A stretch of DNA of 64,000 nt from Crossaster papposus. Lineage: Eukaryota; Echinodermata; Asteroidea; Velatida; Solasteridae. The stretch is from contig JBAIAA010001137.1 in assembly GCA_037893245.1 (NCBI GenBank), positions 1 to 64,000 on the forward strand. Reading direction: 5' to 3'. The notes under the pieces were generated by a model. That model was not told the origin of the DNA, did not search any database, and worked only from the letters and a program-made list of their open reading frames with translations. Of this stretch, positions 1 to 12,622 are shown in pieces (the first letter of the stretch is position 1; every line of letters begins with the position of its first letter). Position numbers and translations under genes: made by a program.

Positions 1-847
1 AAGAGAAAGAGTATCCACGTGTCTGATCTACACCTCACTCAGCCTGATCAGAAGGAACAGCAGAGGTAGAAGACAGAGATAGAGTATATCCACGTGTCTG
101 ATCTACACCTCACTCAGCCTGCTCAGAAGGAACAGCAGAGGTAGAAGACAGAGATAGAGTATATCCACGTGTCTCACTCAGCCTGCTCAGAAGGAACAGC
201 AGAGTTAGAAGACAGAGATAGAGTATATTCACGTATCTCACTCAGCCTGCTCATAAGGAACAGCAGAGGTAGAAGACAGATATAGAGTATATCCACGTGT
301 CTCATTCAGCCTGCTCAGAAGGAACAGCAGAGGTAGACGTCAGATATAGAGTATATCCACGTGTCTGATCTACACCTCACTAGGCCTGCTCATAAGGAAC
401 AGCAGAGGTAGAAGACATATATAGAGTATATCCACGTGTCTCACTCAGCCTGCTCAGAAGGAACAGCAGAAGTAGAAGACAGATATATAGTATATCCACG
501 TGTCTGATCTACACGTCACTCAGCCTGCTCAGAAGGAACAGTAGATGTAGAAGACAGAGATAGAGTATATCCACGTGTCTCACTCAGCCTGCTCAGAAGG
601 AACAGCAGAGGTAGAAGACAGAGATAGAGTATATTCACGTATCTCACTCAGCCTGCTCATAAGGAACAGCAGAGGTAGAAGACAGATATAGAGTATATCC
701 ACGTGTCTCACTCAGCCTGCTCATAAGGAACAGCAGAGGTAGAAGACAGATATAGAGTATATCCACGTGTCTGATCTACACCTCACTCAGCCTGCTTAGA
801 AGGAACAGCAGATGTAGAAGACAGAGATAGAGTATATCCACGTGTCT

Positions 848-911
848 CACTCAGCCTGCTCAGAAGGAACAGCAGAGGTAGAAGACAGAGATAGAGTATA
901 TCCACGTGTCT
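848..911 (+). repeat. Reference S monomer, 64 bp
   Basis: This copy matches the consensus exactly and is followed directly by another unit starting CACTCAG at 912, which fixes the period at 64 bp. GC is 31 of 64. It contains one CpG, inside CACGTG at 903-908. Since 64 leaves remainder 1 on division by 3, three S units (192 bp) restore a reading frame. This explains the recurrent frames of 63 codons plus stop, for example at 842-1033. Confidence 0.97.
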
Positions 912-1736
912 CACTCAGCCTGCTCAGAAGGAACAGCAGAGGTAGAAGGCAGAGATATAGTATATCCAAGTGTCTGATCTACACCTCACTCAGCCTGCTC
1001 AGAAGGAACAGCAGAGGTAGAAGGCAGAGATAGAGTATATCCAAGTGTCTGATCTACAGCTCACCCAGCCTGCTCAGAAGGAACAGCAGAGGTAGAAGAC
1101 AGAGATAGAGTATATCCACGTGTCTCACTCAGCCTGCTCAGAAGGAACAGCAGAGGTAAAAGAAAGAGAAAGAGTATCCACGTGTCTGATCTACACCTCA
1201 CTCAGCCTGATCAGAAGGAACAGCAGAGGTAGAAGACAGAGATAGAGTATATCCACGTGTCTGATCTACACCTCACTCAGCCTGCTCAGAAGGAACAGCA
1301 GAGGTAGAAGACAGAGATAGAGTATATCCACGTGTCTCACTCAGCCTGCTCAGAAGGAACAGCAGAGGTAGAAGACAGATATAGAGTATATCCACGTGTC
1401 TCATTCAGCCTGCTCAGAAGGAACAGCAGAGGTACAAGAAAGAGAAAGAGTATCCACGTGTCTGATCTACACCTCACTCAGCCTGATCAGAAGGAACAGC
1501 AGAGGTAGAAGACAGAGATAGAGTATATCCACGTGTCTGATCTACACCTCACTCAGCCTGCTCAGAAGGAACAGCACAGGTAGAAGACAGAGATAGAGTA
1601 TATCCACGTGTCTGATCTACACCTCAATCAGCCTGCTCAGAAGGAACAGCAGAGGTAGAAGACAGAGATAGAGTATATCCACGTGTCTCACTCAGCCTGC
1701 TCAGAAGGAACAGCAGAGGTAAAAGAAAGAGAAAGA

Positions 1737-2363
1737 GTATCCACGTGTCTGATCTACACCTCACTCAGCCTGATCAGAAGGAACAGCAGAGGTAGAATAC
1801 AGATATAGAGTATATCCACGTGTCTGATCTACACCTCACTCAGCCTGCTCAGAAGGAACAGCAGATGTAGAAGACAGAGATAGAGTATATCCACGTGTCT
1901 CACTCAGCCTGCTCAGAAGGAACAGCAGAGGTAGAAGACAGAGATAGAGTATATCCACGTGTCTCACTCAGCCTCCTCAGAAGGAACAGCAGAGGCAGAA
2001 GGCAGAGATATAGTATATCCAAGTGTCTGATCTACACCTCACTCAGCCTGCTCAGAAGGAACAGCAGAGGTAGAAGGCAGAGATAGAGTATATCCACGTG
2101 TCTCACTCAGCCTGCTCAGAAAGAACAGCAGAGGTACAAGAAAGAGAAAGAGTATCCACGTGTCTGATCTACACCTCACTCAGCCTGCTCAGAAGGAACA
2201 GCACAGGTAGAAGACAGAGATAGAGTATATCCACGTGTCTGATCTACACCTCAATCAGCCTGCTCAAAAGGAACAGCAGAGGTAGAAGACAGAGATAGAG
2301 TATATCCACGTGTCTCACTCAGCCTGCTCAGAAGGAACAGCAGAGGTAAAAGAAAGAGAAAGA
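1737..2363. repeat. 627-bp expansion inside family A copy 1
   Basis: Copy 2 passes directly from its 287-bp block to its 1216-bp block, while copy 1 inserts 627 bp here. The first 415 bp resemble the end of the 1163-bp block, and its segment 1895-2086 nearly matches 842-1033. The last 212 bp equal the 287-bp block minus one 75-bp L unit. This fits insertion by unequal exchange within the array. Confidence 0.75.
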
Positions 2364-3579
2364 GTATCCACGTGTCTGATCTACACCTCACTCAGCCTGA
2401 TCAGAAGGAACAGCAGAGGTAGAAGACAAAGATAGAGTATATCCACGTGTCTGATCTACACCTCACTCAGCCTGCTCAGAAGGAACAGCAGAGGTAGAAG
2501 ACAGAGATAGAGTATATCCACGTGTCTCACTCAGCCTGCTCAGAAGGAACAGCAGAGGTAGAAGACAGAGATAGAGTATATTCACGTATCTCACTCGGCC
2601 TGCTCATAAGGAACAGCAGAGGTAGAAGACAGATATAGAGTAGATCCACGTGTCTCATTCAGCCTGCTCAGAAGGAACAGCAGAGGTAGACGTCAGATAT
2701 AGAGTATATCCACGTGTCTGATCTACACCTCACTCAGCCTGCTCATAAGGAACAGCAGAGGTAGAAGACATATATAGAGTATATCCACGTGTCTCACTCA
2801 GCCTGCTCAGAAGGAACAGCAGAAGTAGAAGACAGATATATAGTATATCCACGTGTCTGATCTACACGTCACTCAGCCTGCTCAGAAGGAACAGTAGATG
2901 TAGAAGACAGAGATAGAGTATATCCACGTGTCTCACTCAGCCTGCTCAGAAGGAACAGCAGAGGTAGAAGACAGAGATAGAGTATATTCACGTATCTCAC
3001 TCAGCCTGCTCATAAGGAACAGCAGAGGTAGAAGACAGATATAGAGTATATCCACGTGTCTCACTCAGCCTGCCCATAAGGAACAGCAGAGGTAGAAGAC
3101 AGATATAGAGTATATCCACGTGTCTGATCTACACCTCACTCAGCCTGCTTAGAAGGAACAGCAGATGTAGAAGACAGAGATAGAGTATATCCACGTGTCT
3201 CACTCAGCCTGCTCAGAAGGAACAGTAGATGTAGAAGACAGAGATAGAGTATATCCACGTGTCTCACTCAGCCTGCTCTGAAGGAACAGCAGAGGTAGAA
3301 GACAGAGATAGAGTATATTCACGTATCTCACTCAGCCTGCTCATAAGGAACAGCAGAGGTAGAAGACAGATATAGAGTATATCCACGTGTCTCACTCAGC
3401 CTGCTCAGAAGGAACAGCAGAGGTAGAAGGCAGAGATAGAGTATATCCAAGTGTCTGATCTACAGCTCACCCAGCCTGCTCAGAAGGAACAGCAGAGGTA
3501 GAAGACAGAGATAGAGTATATCCACGTGTCTCACTCAGCCTGCTCAGAAGGAACAGCAGAGGTAAAAGAAAGAGAAAGA

Positions 3580-6521
3580 GTATCCACGTGTCTGATCTAC
3601 ACCTCACTCAGCCTGATCAGAAGGAACAGCAGAGGTAGAAGACAGAGATAGAGTATATCCACGTGTCTGATCTACACCTCACTCAGCCTGCTCAGAAGGA
3701 ACAGCAGAGGTAGAAGACAGAGATAGAGTATATCCACGTGTCTCACTCAGCCTGCTCAGAAGGAACAGCAGAGTTAGAAGACAGAGATAGAGTATATTCA
3801 CGTATCTCACTCAGCCTGCTCATAAGGAACAGCAGAGGTAGAAGACAGATATAGAGTATATCCACGTGTCTCATTCAGCCTGCTCAGAAGGAACAGCAGA
3901 GGTAGACGTCAGATATAGAGTATATCCACGTGTCTGATCTACACCTCACTAGGCCTGCTCATAAGGAACAGCAGAGGTAGAAGACATATATAGAGTATAT
4001 CCACGTGTCTCACTCAGCCTGCTCAGAAGGAACAGCAGAAGTAGAAGACAGATATATAGTATATCCACGTGTCTGATCTACACGTCACTCAGCCTGCTCA
4101 GAAGGAACAGTAGATGTAGAAGACAGAGATAGAGTATATCCACGTGTCTCACTCAGCCTGCTCAGAAGGAACAGCAGAGGTAGAAGACAGAGATAGAGTA
4201 TATTCACGTATCTCACTCAGCCTGCTCATAAGGAACAGCAGAGGTAGAAGACAGATATAGAGTATATCCACGTGTCTCACTCAGCCTGCTCATAAGGAAC
4301 AGCAGAGGTAGAAGACAGATATAGAGTATATCCACGTGTCTGATCTACACCTCACTCAGCCTGCTTAGAAGGAACAGCAGATGTAGAAGACAGAGATAGA
4401 GTATATCCACGTGTCTCACTCAGCCTGCTCAGAAGGAACAGCAGAGGTAGAAGACAGAGATAGAGTATATCCACGTGTCTCACTCAGCCTGCTCAGAAGG
4501 AACAGCAGAGGTAGAAGGCAGAGATATAGTATATCCAAGTGTCTGATCTACACCTCACTCAGCCTGCTCAGAAGGAACAGCAGAGGTAGAAGGCAGAGAT
4601 AGAGTATATCCAAGTGTCTGATCTACAGCTCACCCAGCCTGCTCAGAAGGAACAGCAGAGGTAGAAGACAGAGATAGAGTATATCCACGTGTCTCACTCA
4701 GCCTGCTCAGAAGGAACAGCAGAGGTAAAAGAAAGAGAAAGAGTATCCACGTGTCTGATCTACACCTCACTCAGCCTGATCAGAAGGAACAGCAGAGGTA
4801 GAAGACAGAGATAGAGTATATCCACGTGCCTGATCTACACCTCACTCAGCCTGCTCAGAAGGAACAGCAGAGGTAGAAGACAGAGATAGAGTATATCCAC
4901 GTGTCTCACTCAGCCTGCTCAGAAGGAACAGCAGAGGTAGAAGACAGATATAGAGTATATCCACGTGTCTCATTCAGCCTGCTCAGAAGGAACAGCAGAG
5001 GTACAAGAAAGAGAAAGAGTATCCACGTGTCTGATCTACACCTCACTCAGCCTGATCAGAAGGAACAGCAGAGGTAGAAGACAGAGATAGAGTATATCCA
5101 CGTGTCTGATCTACACCTCACTCAGCCTGCTCAGAAGGAACAGCACAGGTAGAAGACAGAGATAGAGTATATCCACGTGTCTGATCTACACCTCAATCAG
5201 CCTGCTCAGAAGGAACAGCAGAGGTAGAAGACAGAGATAGAGTATATCCACGTGTCTCACTCAGCCTGCTCAGAAGGAACAGCAGAGGTAAAAGAAAGAT
5301 AAAGAGTATCCACGTGTCTGATCTACACCTCACTCAGCCTGATCAGAAGGAACAGCAGAGGTAGAAGACAGAGATAGAGTATATCCACGTGTCTGATCTA
5401 CACCTCACTCAGCCTGCTCAGAAGGAACAGCAGAGGTAGAAGACAGAGATAGAGTATATCCACGTGTCTCACTCAGCCTGCTCAGAAGGAACAGCAGAGG
5501 TAGAAGACAGAGATAGAGTATATTCACGTATCTCACTCAGCCTGCTCATAAGGAACAGCAGAGGTAGAAGACAGATATAGAGTATATCCACGTGTCTCAT
5601 TCAGCCTGCTCAGAAGGAACAGCAGAGGTAGACGTCAGATATAGAGTATATCCACGTGTCTGATCTACACCTCACTCAGCCTGCTCATAAGGAACAGCAG
5701 AGGTAGAAGACATATATAGAGTATATCCACGTGTCTCACTCAGCCTGCTCAGAAGGAACAGCAGAAGTAGAAGACAGATATATAGTATATCCACGTGTCT
5801 GATCTACACGTCACTCAGCCTGCTCAGAAGGAACAGTAGATGTAGAAGACAGAGATAGAGTATATCCACGTGTCTCACTCAGCCTGCTCAGAAGGAACAG
5901 CAGAGGTAGAAGACAGAGATAGAGTATATTCACGTATCTCACTCAGCCTGCTCATAAGGAACAGCAGAGGTAGAAGACAGATATAGAGTATATCCACGTG
6001 TCTCACTCAGCCTGCCCATAAGGAACAGCAGAGGTAGAAGACAGATATAGAGTATATCCACGTGTCTGATCTACACCTCACTCAGCCTGCTTAGAAGGAA
6101 CAGCAGATGTAGAAGACAGAGATAGAGTATATCCACGTGTCTCACTCAGCCTGCTCAGAAGGAACAGTAGATGTAGAAGACAGAGATAGAGTATATCCAC
6201 GTGTCTCACTCAGCCTGCTCTGAAGGAACAGCAGAGGTAGAAGACAGAGATAGAGTATATTCACGTATCTCACTCAGCCTGCTCATAAGGAACAGCAGAG
6301 GTAGAAGACAGATATAGAGTATATCCACGTGTCTCACTCAGACTGCTCAGAAGGAACAGCAGAGGTAGAAGGCAGAGATAGAGTATATCCAAGTGTCTGA
6401 TCTACAGCTCACCCAGCCTGCTCAGAAGGAACAGCAGAGGTAGAAGACAGAGATAGAGTATATCCACGTGTCTCACTCAGCCTGCTCAGAAGGAACAGCA
6501 GAGGTAAAAGAAAGAGAAAGA
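3580..6521. repeat. Family A higher-order repeat, copy 2 (2,942 bp)
   Basis: Markers at 3580, 4743, 5019 and 5306 lie exactly 3,569 bp after those at 11, 1174, 1450 and 1737. The 5306-6522 block has the same length as 2364-3580 (1,216 bp). Private changes include a GAAAGATAAAG box near 5296 and CAGACTG near 6340. The copy lacks the 627-bp expansion of copy 1. Confidence 0.85.
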
Positions 6522-7798
6522 GTATCCACGTGTCTGATCTACACCTCACTCAGCCTGATCAGAAGGAACAGCAGAGGTAGAAGACAGAGATAGAGTATAT
6601 CCACGTGTCTGATCTACACCTCACTCAGCCTGCTCAGAAGGAACAGCAGAGGTAGAAGACAGAGATAGAGTATATTCACGTATCTCACTCAGCCTGCTCA
6701 TAAGGAACAGCAGAGGTAGAAGACAGATATAGAGTATATCCACGTGTCTCATTCAGCCTGCTCAGAAGGAACAGCAGAGGTAGACGTCAGATATAGAGTA
6801 TATCCACGTGTCTGATCTACACCTCACTAGGCCTGCTCATAAGGAACAGCAGAGGTAGAAGACATATATAGAGTATATCCACGTGTCTCACTCAGCCTGC
6901 TCAGAAGGAACAGCAGAAGTAGAAGACAGATATATAGTATATCCACGTGTCTGATCTACACGTCACTCAGCCTGCTCAGAAGGAACAGTAGATGTAGAAG
7001 ACAGAGATAGAGTATATCCACGTGTCTCACTCAGCCTGCTCAGAAGGAACAGCAGAGGTAGAAGACAGAGATAGAGTATATTCACGTATCTCACTCAGCC
7101 TGCTCATAAGGAACAGCAGAGGTAGAAGACAGATATAGAGTATATCCACGTGTCTCACTCAGCCTGCTCATAAGGAACAGCAGAGGTAGAAGACAGATAT
7201 AGAGTATATCCACGTGTCTGATCTACACCTCACTCAGCCTGCTTAGAAGGAACAGCAGATGTAGAAGACAGAGATAGAGTATATCCACGTGTCTCACTCA
7301 GCCTGCTCAGAAGGAACAGCAGAGGTAGAAGACAGAGATAGAGTATATCCACGTGTCTCACTCAGCCTGCTCAGAAGGAACAGCAGAGGTAGAAGGCAGA
7401 GATATAGTATATCCAAGTGTCTGATCTACACCTCACTCAGCCTGCTCAGAAGGAACAGCAGAGGTAGAAGGCAGAGATAGAGTATATCCAAGTGTCTGAT
7501 CTACAGCTAACCCAGCCTGCTCAGAAGGAACAGCAGAGGTAGAAGACAGAGATAGAGTATATCCACGTGTCTCACTCAGCCTGCTCAGAAGGAACAGCAG
7601 AGGTAAAAGAAAGAGAAAGAGTATCCACGTGTCTGATCTACACCTCACTCAGCCTGATCAGAAGGAACAGCAGAGGTAGAAGACAGAGATAGAGTATATC
7701 CACGTGTCTGATCTACACCTCACTCAGCCTGCTCAGAAGGAACAGCAGAGGTAGAAGACAGAGATAGAGTATATCCACGTGTCTCACTCAGCCTGCTC
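6522..7798. repeat. Family A higher-order repeat, copy 3 (partial)
   Basis: It repeats the 1163-bp block, but the marker interval 6522-7621 is 1,099 bp, exactly one S monomer shorter. The missing unit is the one with the GAGTTAG variant, present at about 200 and 3774. The copy stops about 180 bp after the 7621 marker at the family junction. Confidence 0.8.
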
Positions 7799-7811
7799 TA
7801 TCCAGGTGTCT
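7785..7811. repeat. 27-bp truncated monomer, junction of families A and B
   Basis: Box 1 runs only as far as CACTCAGCCTGCTC and then passes straight into TATCCAGGTGTCT, so 37 bp of an S unit are missing. It is the only monomer of this form I saw. Upstream has only family A variants. Downstream matches the family B segment starting at about 10,879 with an offset of 3,080 bp. It therefore looks like a recombination breakpoint inside a monomer. Confidence 0.85.
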
Positions 7812-8403
7812 AATCTACACCTCACTCAGCCTGCTCAGAAGGAACAGCAGAGGTAGAAGACAGATATAGAGTATATCCACGTATCTGATATACATCTCAC
7901 TCAGCCTGCTCAGAAGGAACAGCAGAGGTAGAAGACAGAGATAGAGTATATCCACGTGTCTGATCTACACCTCACTCAACCTGCTCAGAAGGAACAGCAG
8001 AGGTAGAAAACAGAGATAGAGTATATCCACGTGTCTGATCTACACCTCCTTCAGCCTGCTCAGAAGGAACAGCAGAGGTAGAAGACAGAGATAGGGTATA
8101 TCCACGTGTCTGATTTACACCTCACTCAGCCTGCTCAGAAGGAACAGCAGAGGTAGAAGACAGAGATAGAGTATATACACGTGTCCCACTCAGCCTGCTC
8201 AGAAGGAACAGCAGAGGTAGAAGACAGAGATAAAGTATATCCACGTGTCTGATCTACACCTCACTTAGCCTGCTCAGAAGGAACAACAGAGGTAGAAGAC
8301 AGAGATAGAGTATATCCACGTGTCTCACTCAGCCTGCTCAGAAGGAACAGCAGATGTATAAGACCGAGACAGAGTATATCCACGTGTCTAATCTACACCT
8401 CAC
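7799..8403. repeat. Family B entry segment, copy of about 10,879-11,483
   Basis: TCCAGGTGTCTAATC at 7801 recurs at 10881, and the following order of variants (GATATAG, CACGTATCT, AAAACAG, CCTTCAG, GGGTATATCC, GATTTAC, TGTCCC) is kept at a 3,080-bp offset. Differences are scattered point changes, for example ACATCTC near 7891 against ACACCTC. The segment leads directly into the large duplicated block. Confidence 0.75.
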
Positions 8404-11400
8404 TCAGCCTGCTCAGAAGGAACAGCAGAGGTAGAAGACAGATATAGAGTATATCCACGTATCTGACATACACCTCACTCAGCCTGCTCAGAAGGAACAG
8501 CAGAGGTAGAAGACAGAGATAGAGTATATCCACGTGTCTGATCTACACCTCACTCAACCTGCTCAGAAGGAACAGCAGAGGTAGAAGACAGAGATAGAGT
8601 ATATCCACGTGTCTGATATACACCTCCTTCAGCCTGCAAAGAAGGAACAGCAGAGGTAGAAGACAGGGATAGAGTATATCCACGTGTCTCACTCAGCCTG
8701 CTCAGAAGGAACAGCAGAGGTAGAAGACAGAGATAGGGTATATCCACGTGTCTGATTTACACCTCACTCAGCCTGCTCAGAAGGAACAGCAGAGGTAGAA
8801 GACAGAGATAGAGTATATACACGTGTCCCACTCAGCCTGCTCAGAAGGAACAGCAGAGGTAGAAGACAGAGATAAAGTATATCCACGTGTCTGATCTACA
8901 CCTCACTTAGCCTGCTCAGAAGGAACAGCAGAGGTAGAAGACAGAGATAGAGTATATACACGTGTCCCACTCAGCTTGCTCAGAAGGAACAGCAGAGGTA
9001 GAAGACAGAGATAAAGTATATCCACGTGTCTGATCTACACCTCACTCAGCCTGCTCAGAAGGAACAGCAGAGGTAGAAGACAGAGATAGATTATATCCAC
9101 GTGTCTGATCTACACCTCACTCAGCCTGCTCAGAAGGAACAGCAGAGGGAGAAGACGGAGATAGGGTATATCAACGTGTCTCGCTCAGCCTGCTCAGAAG
9201 GAACAGCAGAGGTAGTAGACAGAGATAGAGTATATCCCCGTGTCTCACTCAGCCTGCTCAGAAGGAACAGCAGAGGTAGAAGGCAGAGATAGAGTATATC
9301 CACGTGTCTCAATCAGCCTGCTCAGAAGGAACAGCAGAGGTAGAAGACAAAGATAGAGTATATCCACGTGTCTCACTCAGCCTGCTCAGAAGGAACAGCA
9401 GAGGTAGAAGACAGAGATAGAGTATATCCACGTGTCTCACTCAGACTGCTCAGAAGGAACAGCAGAGGTAGAAGACAGCGATAGAGCATATCCAAGTGTC
9501 TCACTCAGCCTGCTCAGAAGGAACAGCAGAGGTAGAAGACAAAGATAGAGTATATCCACGTGTCTCACTCAGCCTGCTCAGAAGGAACAGCAGAGGTAGA
9601 AGACAGAGATAGAGTATATCCACGTGTCTCACTCAGCCTGCTCAGAAGGAACAGCAGAGGTAGAAGACAGAGATAGAGTACATCCACGTGTCTGATCTAC
9701 ACCTCACTCAACCTGCTCAGAAGGAACAGCAGAGGTAGAAGACAGAGATAGAGTATATCCACGTGTCTCACTCAGCCTGCTCAGAAGGAACAGCAGAGGT
9801 AGAAGGCAGAGATAGAGTATATCCACGTGTCTCACTCAGCCTGCTCAGAAGGAACATCAGAGGTAGAAGACAGAGATGGAGTATATCCACGTGTCTGATA
9901 AACACCTCACTCAACCTGCTCAAAAGGAACAGCAGAGGTAGAAGACACAGATAGAGTATATCCACGTGTCTCACTCAGCCTGCTCAGAAGGAACAGCAGA
10001 GGTAGGAGACAGAGATAGAGTATATCCACGTGTCTGATCTACACCTCACTCAGACTGCTCAGAAGGAACAGCAGAGGTAGAAGACAGAGATAGAGTATAT
10101 CCACGTGTCTGATATACACCTCACTCAGCCTGCTCAGAAGGAACAGCACAGGTAGAAGACAGAGATAGAGTATATCCACGTGTCTGATCTACACCTCACT
10201 CAGCCTGCTCAGAAGGAACAGCAGAGGTAGAAGACAGAGATAGAGTATATCCACATGTCTCACTCAGCCTGCTCAGAAGGAACAGCAGAGTTAGAAGACA
10301 GAGATAGAGTATATCCACGTGTCTGATCTACACCTCACTCAGCCTGCTCAGAAGGAACAGCAGAGGTAGAAGACAGATATAGAGTATATCCACGTGTCTG
10401 ATCTACACCTCACTCAACCTGCTCAGAAGGAACAGCAGAGGTAGAAGACAGAGATAGAGTATATCCACGTGTCTGATCTACACCTCACTCAGCCTGCTCA
10501 GAAGGACCAGCAGAGGTAGAAGACAGAGATAGAGTATATTCACGTGTCTCACTCAGCCTGCTCAGAAGGAACAGCAGAGGTAGAAGACAGAGATAGGGTA
10601 TATCCACGTGTCTGATTTACACCTCACTCAGCCTGCTCAGAAGGAACAGCAGAGGTAGAAGACAGAGATAGAGTATATACACGTGTCCCACTCAGCCTGC
10701 TCAAAAGGAACAGCAGAGGTAGAAGACAGAGATAAAGTATATCCACGTGTCTGATATACACCTCACTTAGCCTGCTCAGAAGGAACAGCAGAGGTAGAAG
10801 ACAGAGATAGAGTATATCCACGTGTCTCACTCAGCCTGCTCAGAAGGAACAGCAGATGTAGAAGACCGAGACAGAGTATATCCAGGTGTCTAATCTACAC
10901 CTCACTCAGCCTGCTCAGAAGGAACAGCAGAGGTAGAAGACAGATATAGAGTATATCCACGTATCTGATATACACCTCACTCAGCCTGCTCAGAAGGAAC
11001 AGCAGAGGTAGAAGACAGAGATAGAGTATATCCACGTGTCTGATCTACACCTCACTCAACCTGCTCAGAAGGAACAGCAGAGGTAGAAAACAGAGATAGA
11101 GTATATCCACGTGTCTGATCTACACCTCCTTCAGCCTGCTCAGAAGGAACAGCAGAGGTAGAAGACAGAGATAGGGTATATCCACGTGTCTGATTTACAC
11201 CTCACTCAGCCTGCTCAGAAGGAACAGCAGAGGTAGAAGACAGAGATAGAGTATATACACGTGTCCCACTCAGCCTGCTCAGAAGGAACAGCAGAGGTAG
11301 AAGACAGAGATAAAGTATATCCACGTGTCTGATCTACACCTCACTTAGCCTGCTCAGAAGGAACAGCAGATGTAGAATACAGAGATAGAGTATATCCACG

Positions 11401-12318
11401 TGTCTCACTCAGCCTGCTCAGAAGGAACAACAGATGTAGAAGACCGAGACAGAGTATATCCACGTGTCTAATCTACACCCCACTCAGCCTGCTCCGAAGG
11501 AACAGCAGAGGTAGAAGACAGAGATAAAGTATATCCACGTGTCTGATCTACACCTCACTCAGCCTGCTCAGAAGGAACAGCAGAGGTAGAAGACAGAGAT
11601 AGATTATATCCACGTGTTTGATCTACACCTCACTCAGCCTGCTCAGAAGGAACAGCAGAGGTAGAAGACAGAGATAAAGTATATCCACGTGTCTGATCTA
11701 CACCTCACTTAGCCTGCTCAGAAGGAACAGCAGAGGTAGAAGACAGAGATAGAGTATATCCACGTGTCTCACTCAGCCTGCTCAGAAGGAACAGCAGATG
11801 TATAAGACCGAGACAGAGTATATCCACGTGTCTAATCTACACCTCACTCAGCCTGCTCAGAAGGAACAGCAAAGGTAGAAGACAGAGATAGAGTATATCC
11901 ACGTGTCTGATCTACACCTCACTCAACCTGCTCAGAAGGAACAGCAGAGGTAGAAGACAGAGATAGAGTATATCCACGTGTCTGATATACACTTCCTTCA
12001 GCCTGCTCAGAAGGAACAGCAGAGGTAGAAGACGGGGATAGAGTATATCCACGTGTCTCACTCAGCCTGCTCAGAAGGAACAGCAGAGGTAGAAGACAGA
12101 GATAGGGTATATCCACGTGTCTGATTTACACCTCACTCAGCCTGCTCAGAAGGAACAGCAGAGGTAGAAGACAGAGATAGAGTATATACACGTGTCCCAC
12201 TCAGCCTGCTCAGAAGGAACAGCAGAGGTAGAAGACAGAGATAAAGTATATCCACGTGTCTGATCTACACCTCACTTAGCCTGCTCAGAAGGAACAGCAG
12301 AGGTAGAAGACAGAGATA
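8404..12318. repeat. Large segmental copy 1A
   Basis: It corresponds to 15,914-19,753. The offset is 7,510 bp up to about 8,870 and 7,435 bp after it, because the second copy lacks one 75-bp L unit (the GATAAAG/CACTTAG unit near 8,875-8,950). I noticed only a few other differences, such as GAGTACATCC at 9,683 against GAGTATATCC and GACGGGG near 12,036 against GATGGGG. The copy is very recent in satellite terms. Confidence 0.82.
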
Positions 12319-12622
12319 GAGTATATACACGTGTCCCACTCAGCTTGCTCAGAAGGAACAGCAGAGGTAGAAGACAGAGATAAAGTATATCCACGTGTCT
12401 GATCTACACCTCACTCAGCCTGCTCAGAAGGAACAGCAGAGGTAGAAGACAGAGATAGATTATATCCACGTGTTTGATCTACACCTCACTCAGCCTGCTC
12501 AGAAGGAACAGCAGAGGTAGAAGACAGAGATAAAGTATATCCACGTGTCTGATCTACACCTCACTTAGCCTGCTCAGAAGGAACAGCAGAGGTAGAAGAC
12601 AGAGATAGAGTATATCCACGTG
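10770..12622. repeat. 2,376-bp-offset duplication, left copy
   Basis: It matches 13,146-14,998. TCCAGGTG at 10,881 recurs at 13,257, and the minus-strand frame at 11,919-12,116 recurs at 14,295-14,492, both exactly 2,376 bp apart. It overlaps the larger block 8,404-12,318, so at least two rounds of duplication are superimposed here. Upstream, CACTTAG here faces CCTTCAG in the other copy. Confidence 0.75.

Larger units (their letters stand above)
11..3579. repeat. Family A higher-order repeat, copy 1 (3,569 bp)
   Basis: Bounded by successive GTATCCACG markers that begin matching series. Internal marker spacings are 1163, 276, 287, 415, 212 and 1216 bp. Compared with copy 2 (1163, 276, 287, 1216), this copy has the extra 415 and 212 bp blocks. 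The AGACGTCAG variant lies at 336 and 2689 here and at 3905 and 5631 in copy 2, so the 1163 and 1216 blocks are themselves related. Confidence 0.85.
1..7798. repeat. Family A domain
   Basis: This domain carries variants that I did not see, or saw only rarely, elsewhere: box 4 as TATTCACGTATCT, a GTAGACGTCAG box 3, CATATATAGAG, box 1 with CTGATCAG, CTCATAAGG, and a GTAAAAGAAAGAGAAAGAG box 3 with a 2-bp shorter GTATCCACG. The last marker has its GTATCCACG at 11, 1174, 1450, 1737, 2152, 2364, 3580, 4743, 5019, 5306, 6522 and 7621 and sets the higher-order frame. No gene or unique sequence is present. Confidence 0.9.

Noticed and set aside
7785..7811. Integration site of a mobile element at the family junction.
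   Set aside because: No element sequence, inverted repeat or target duplication is present. Both sides are satellite, so a recombination joint or an assembly join explains it.
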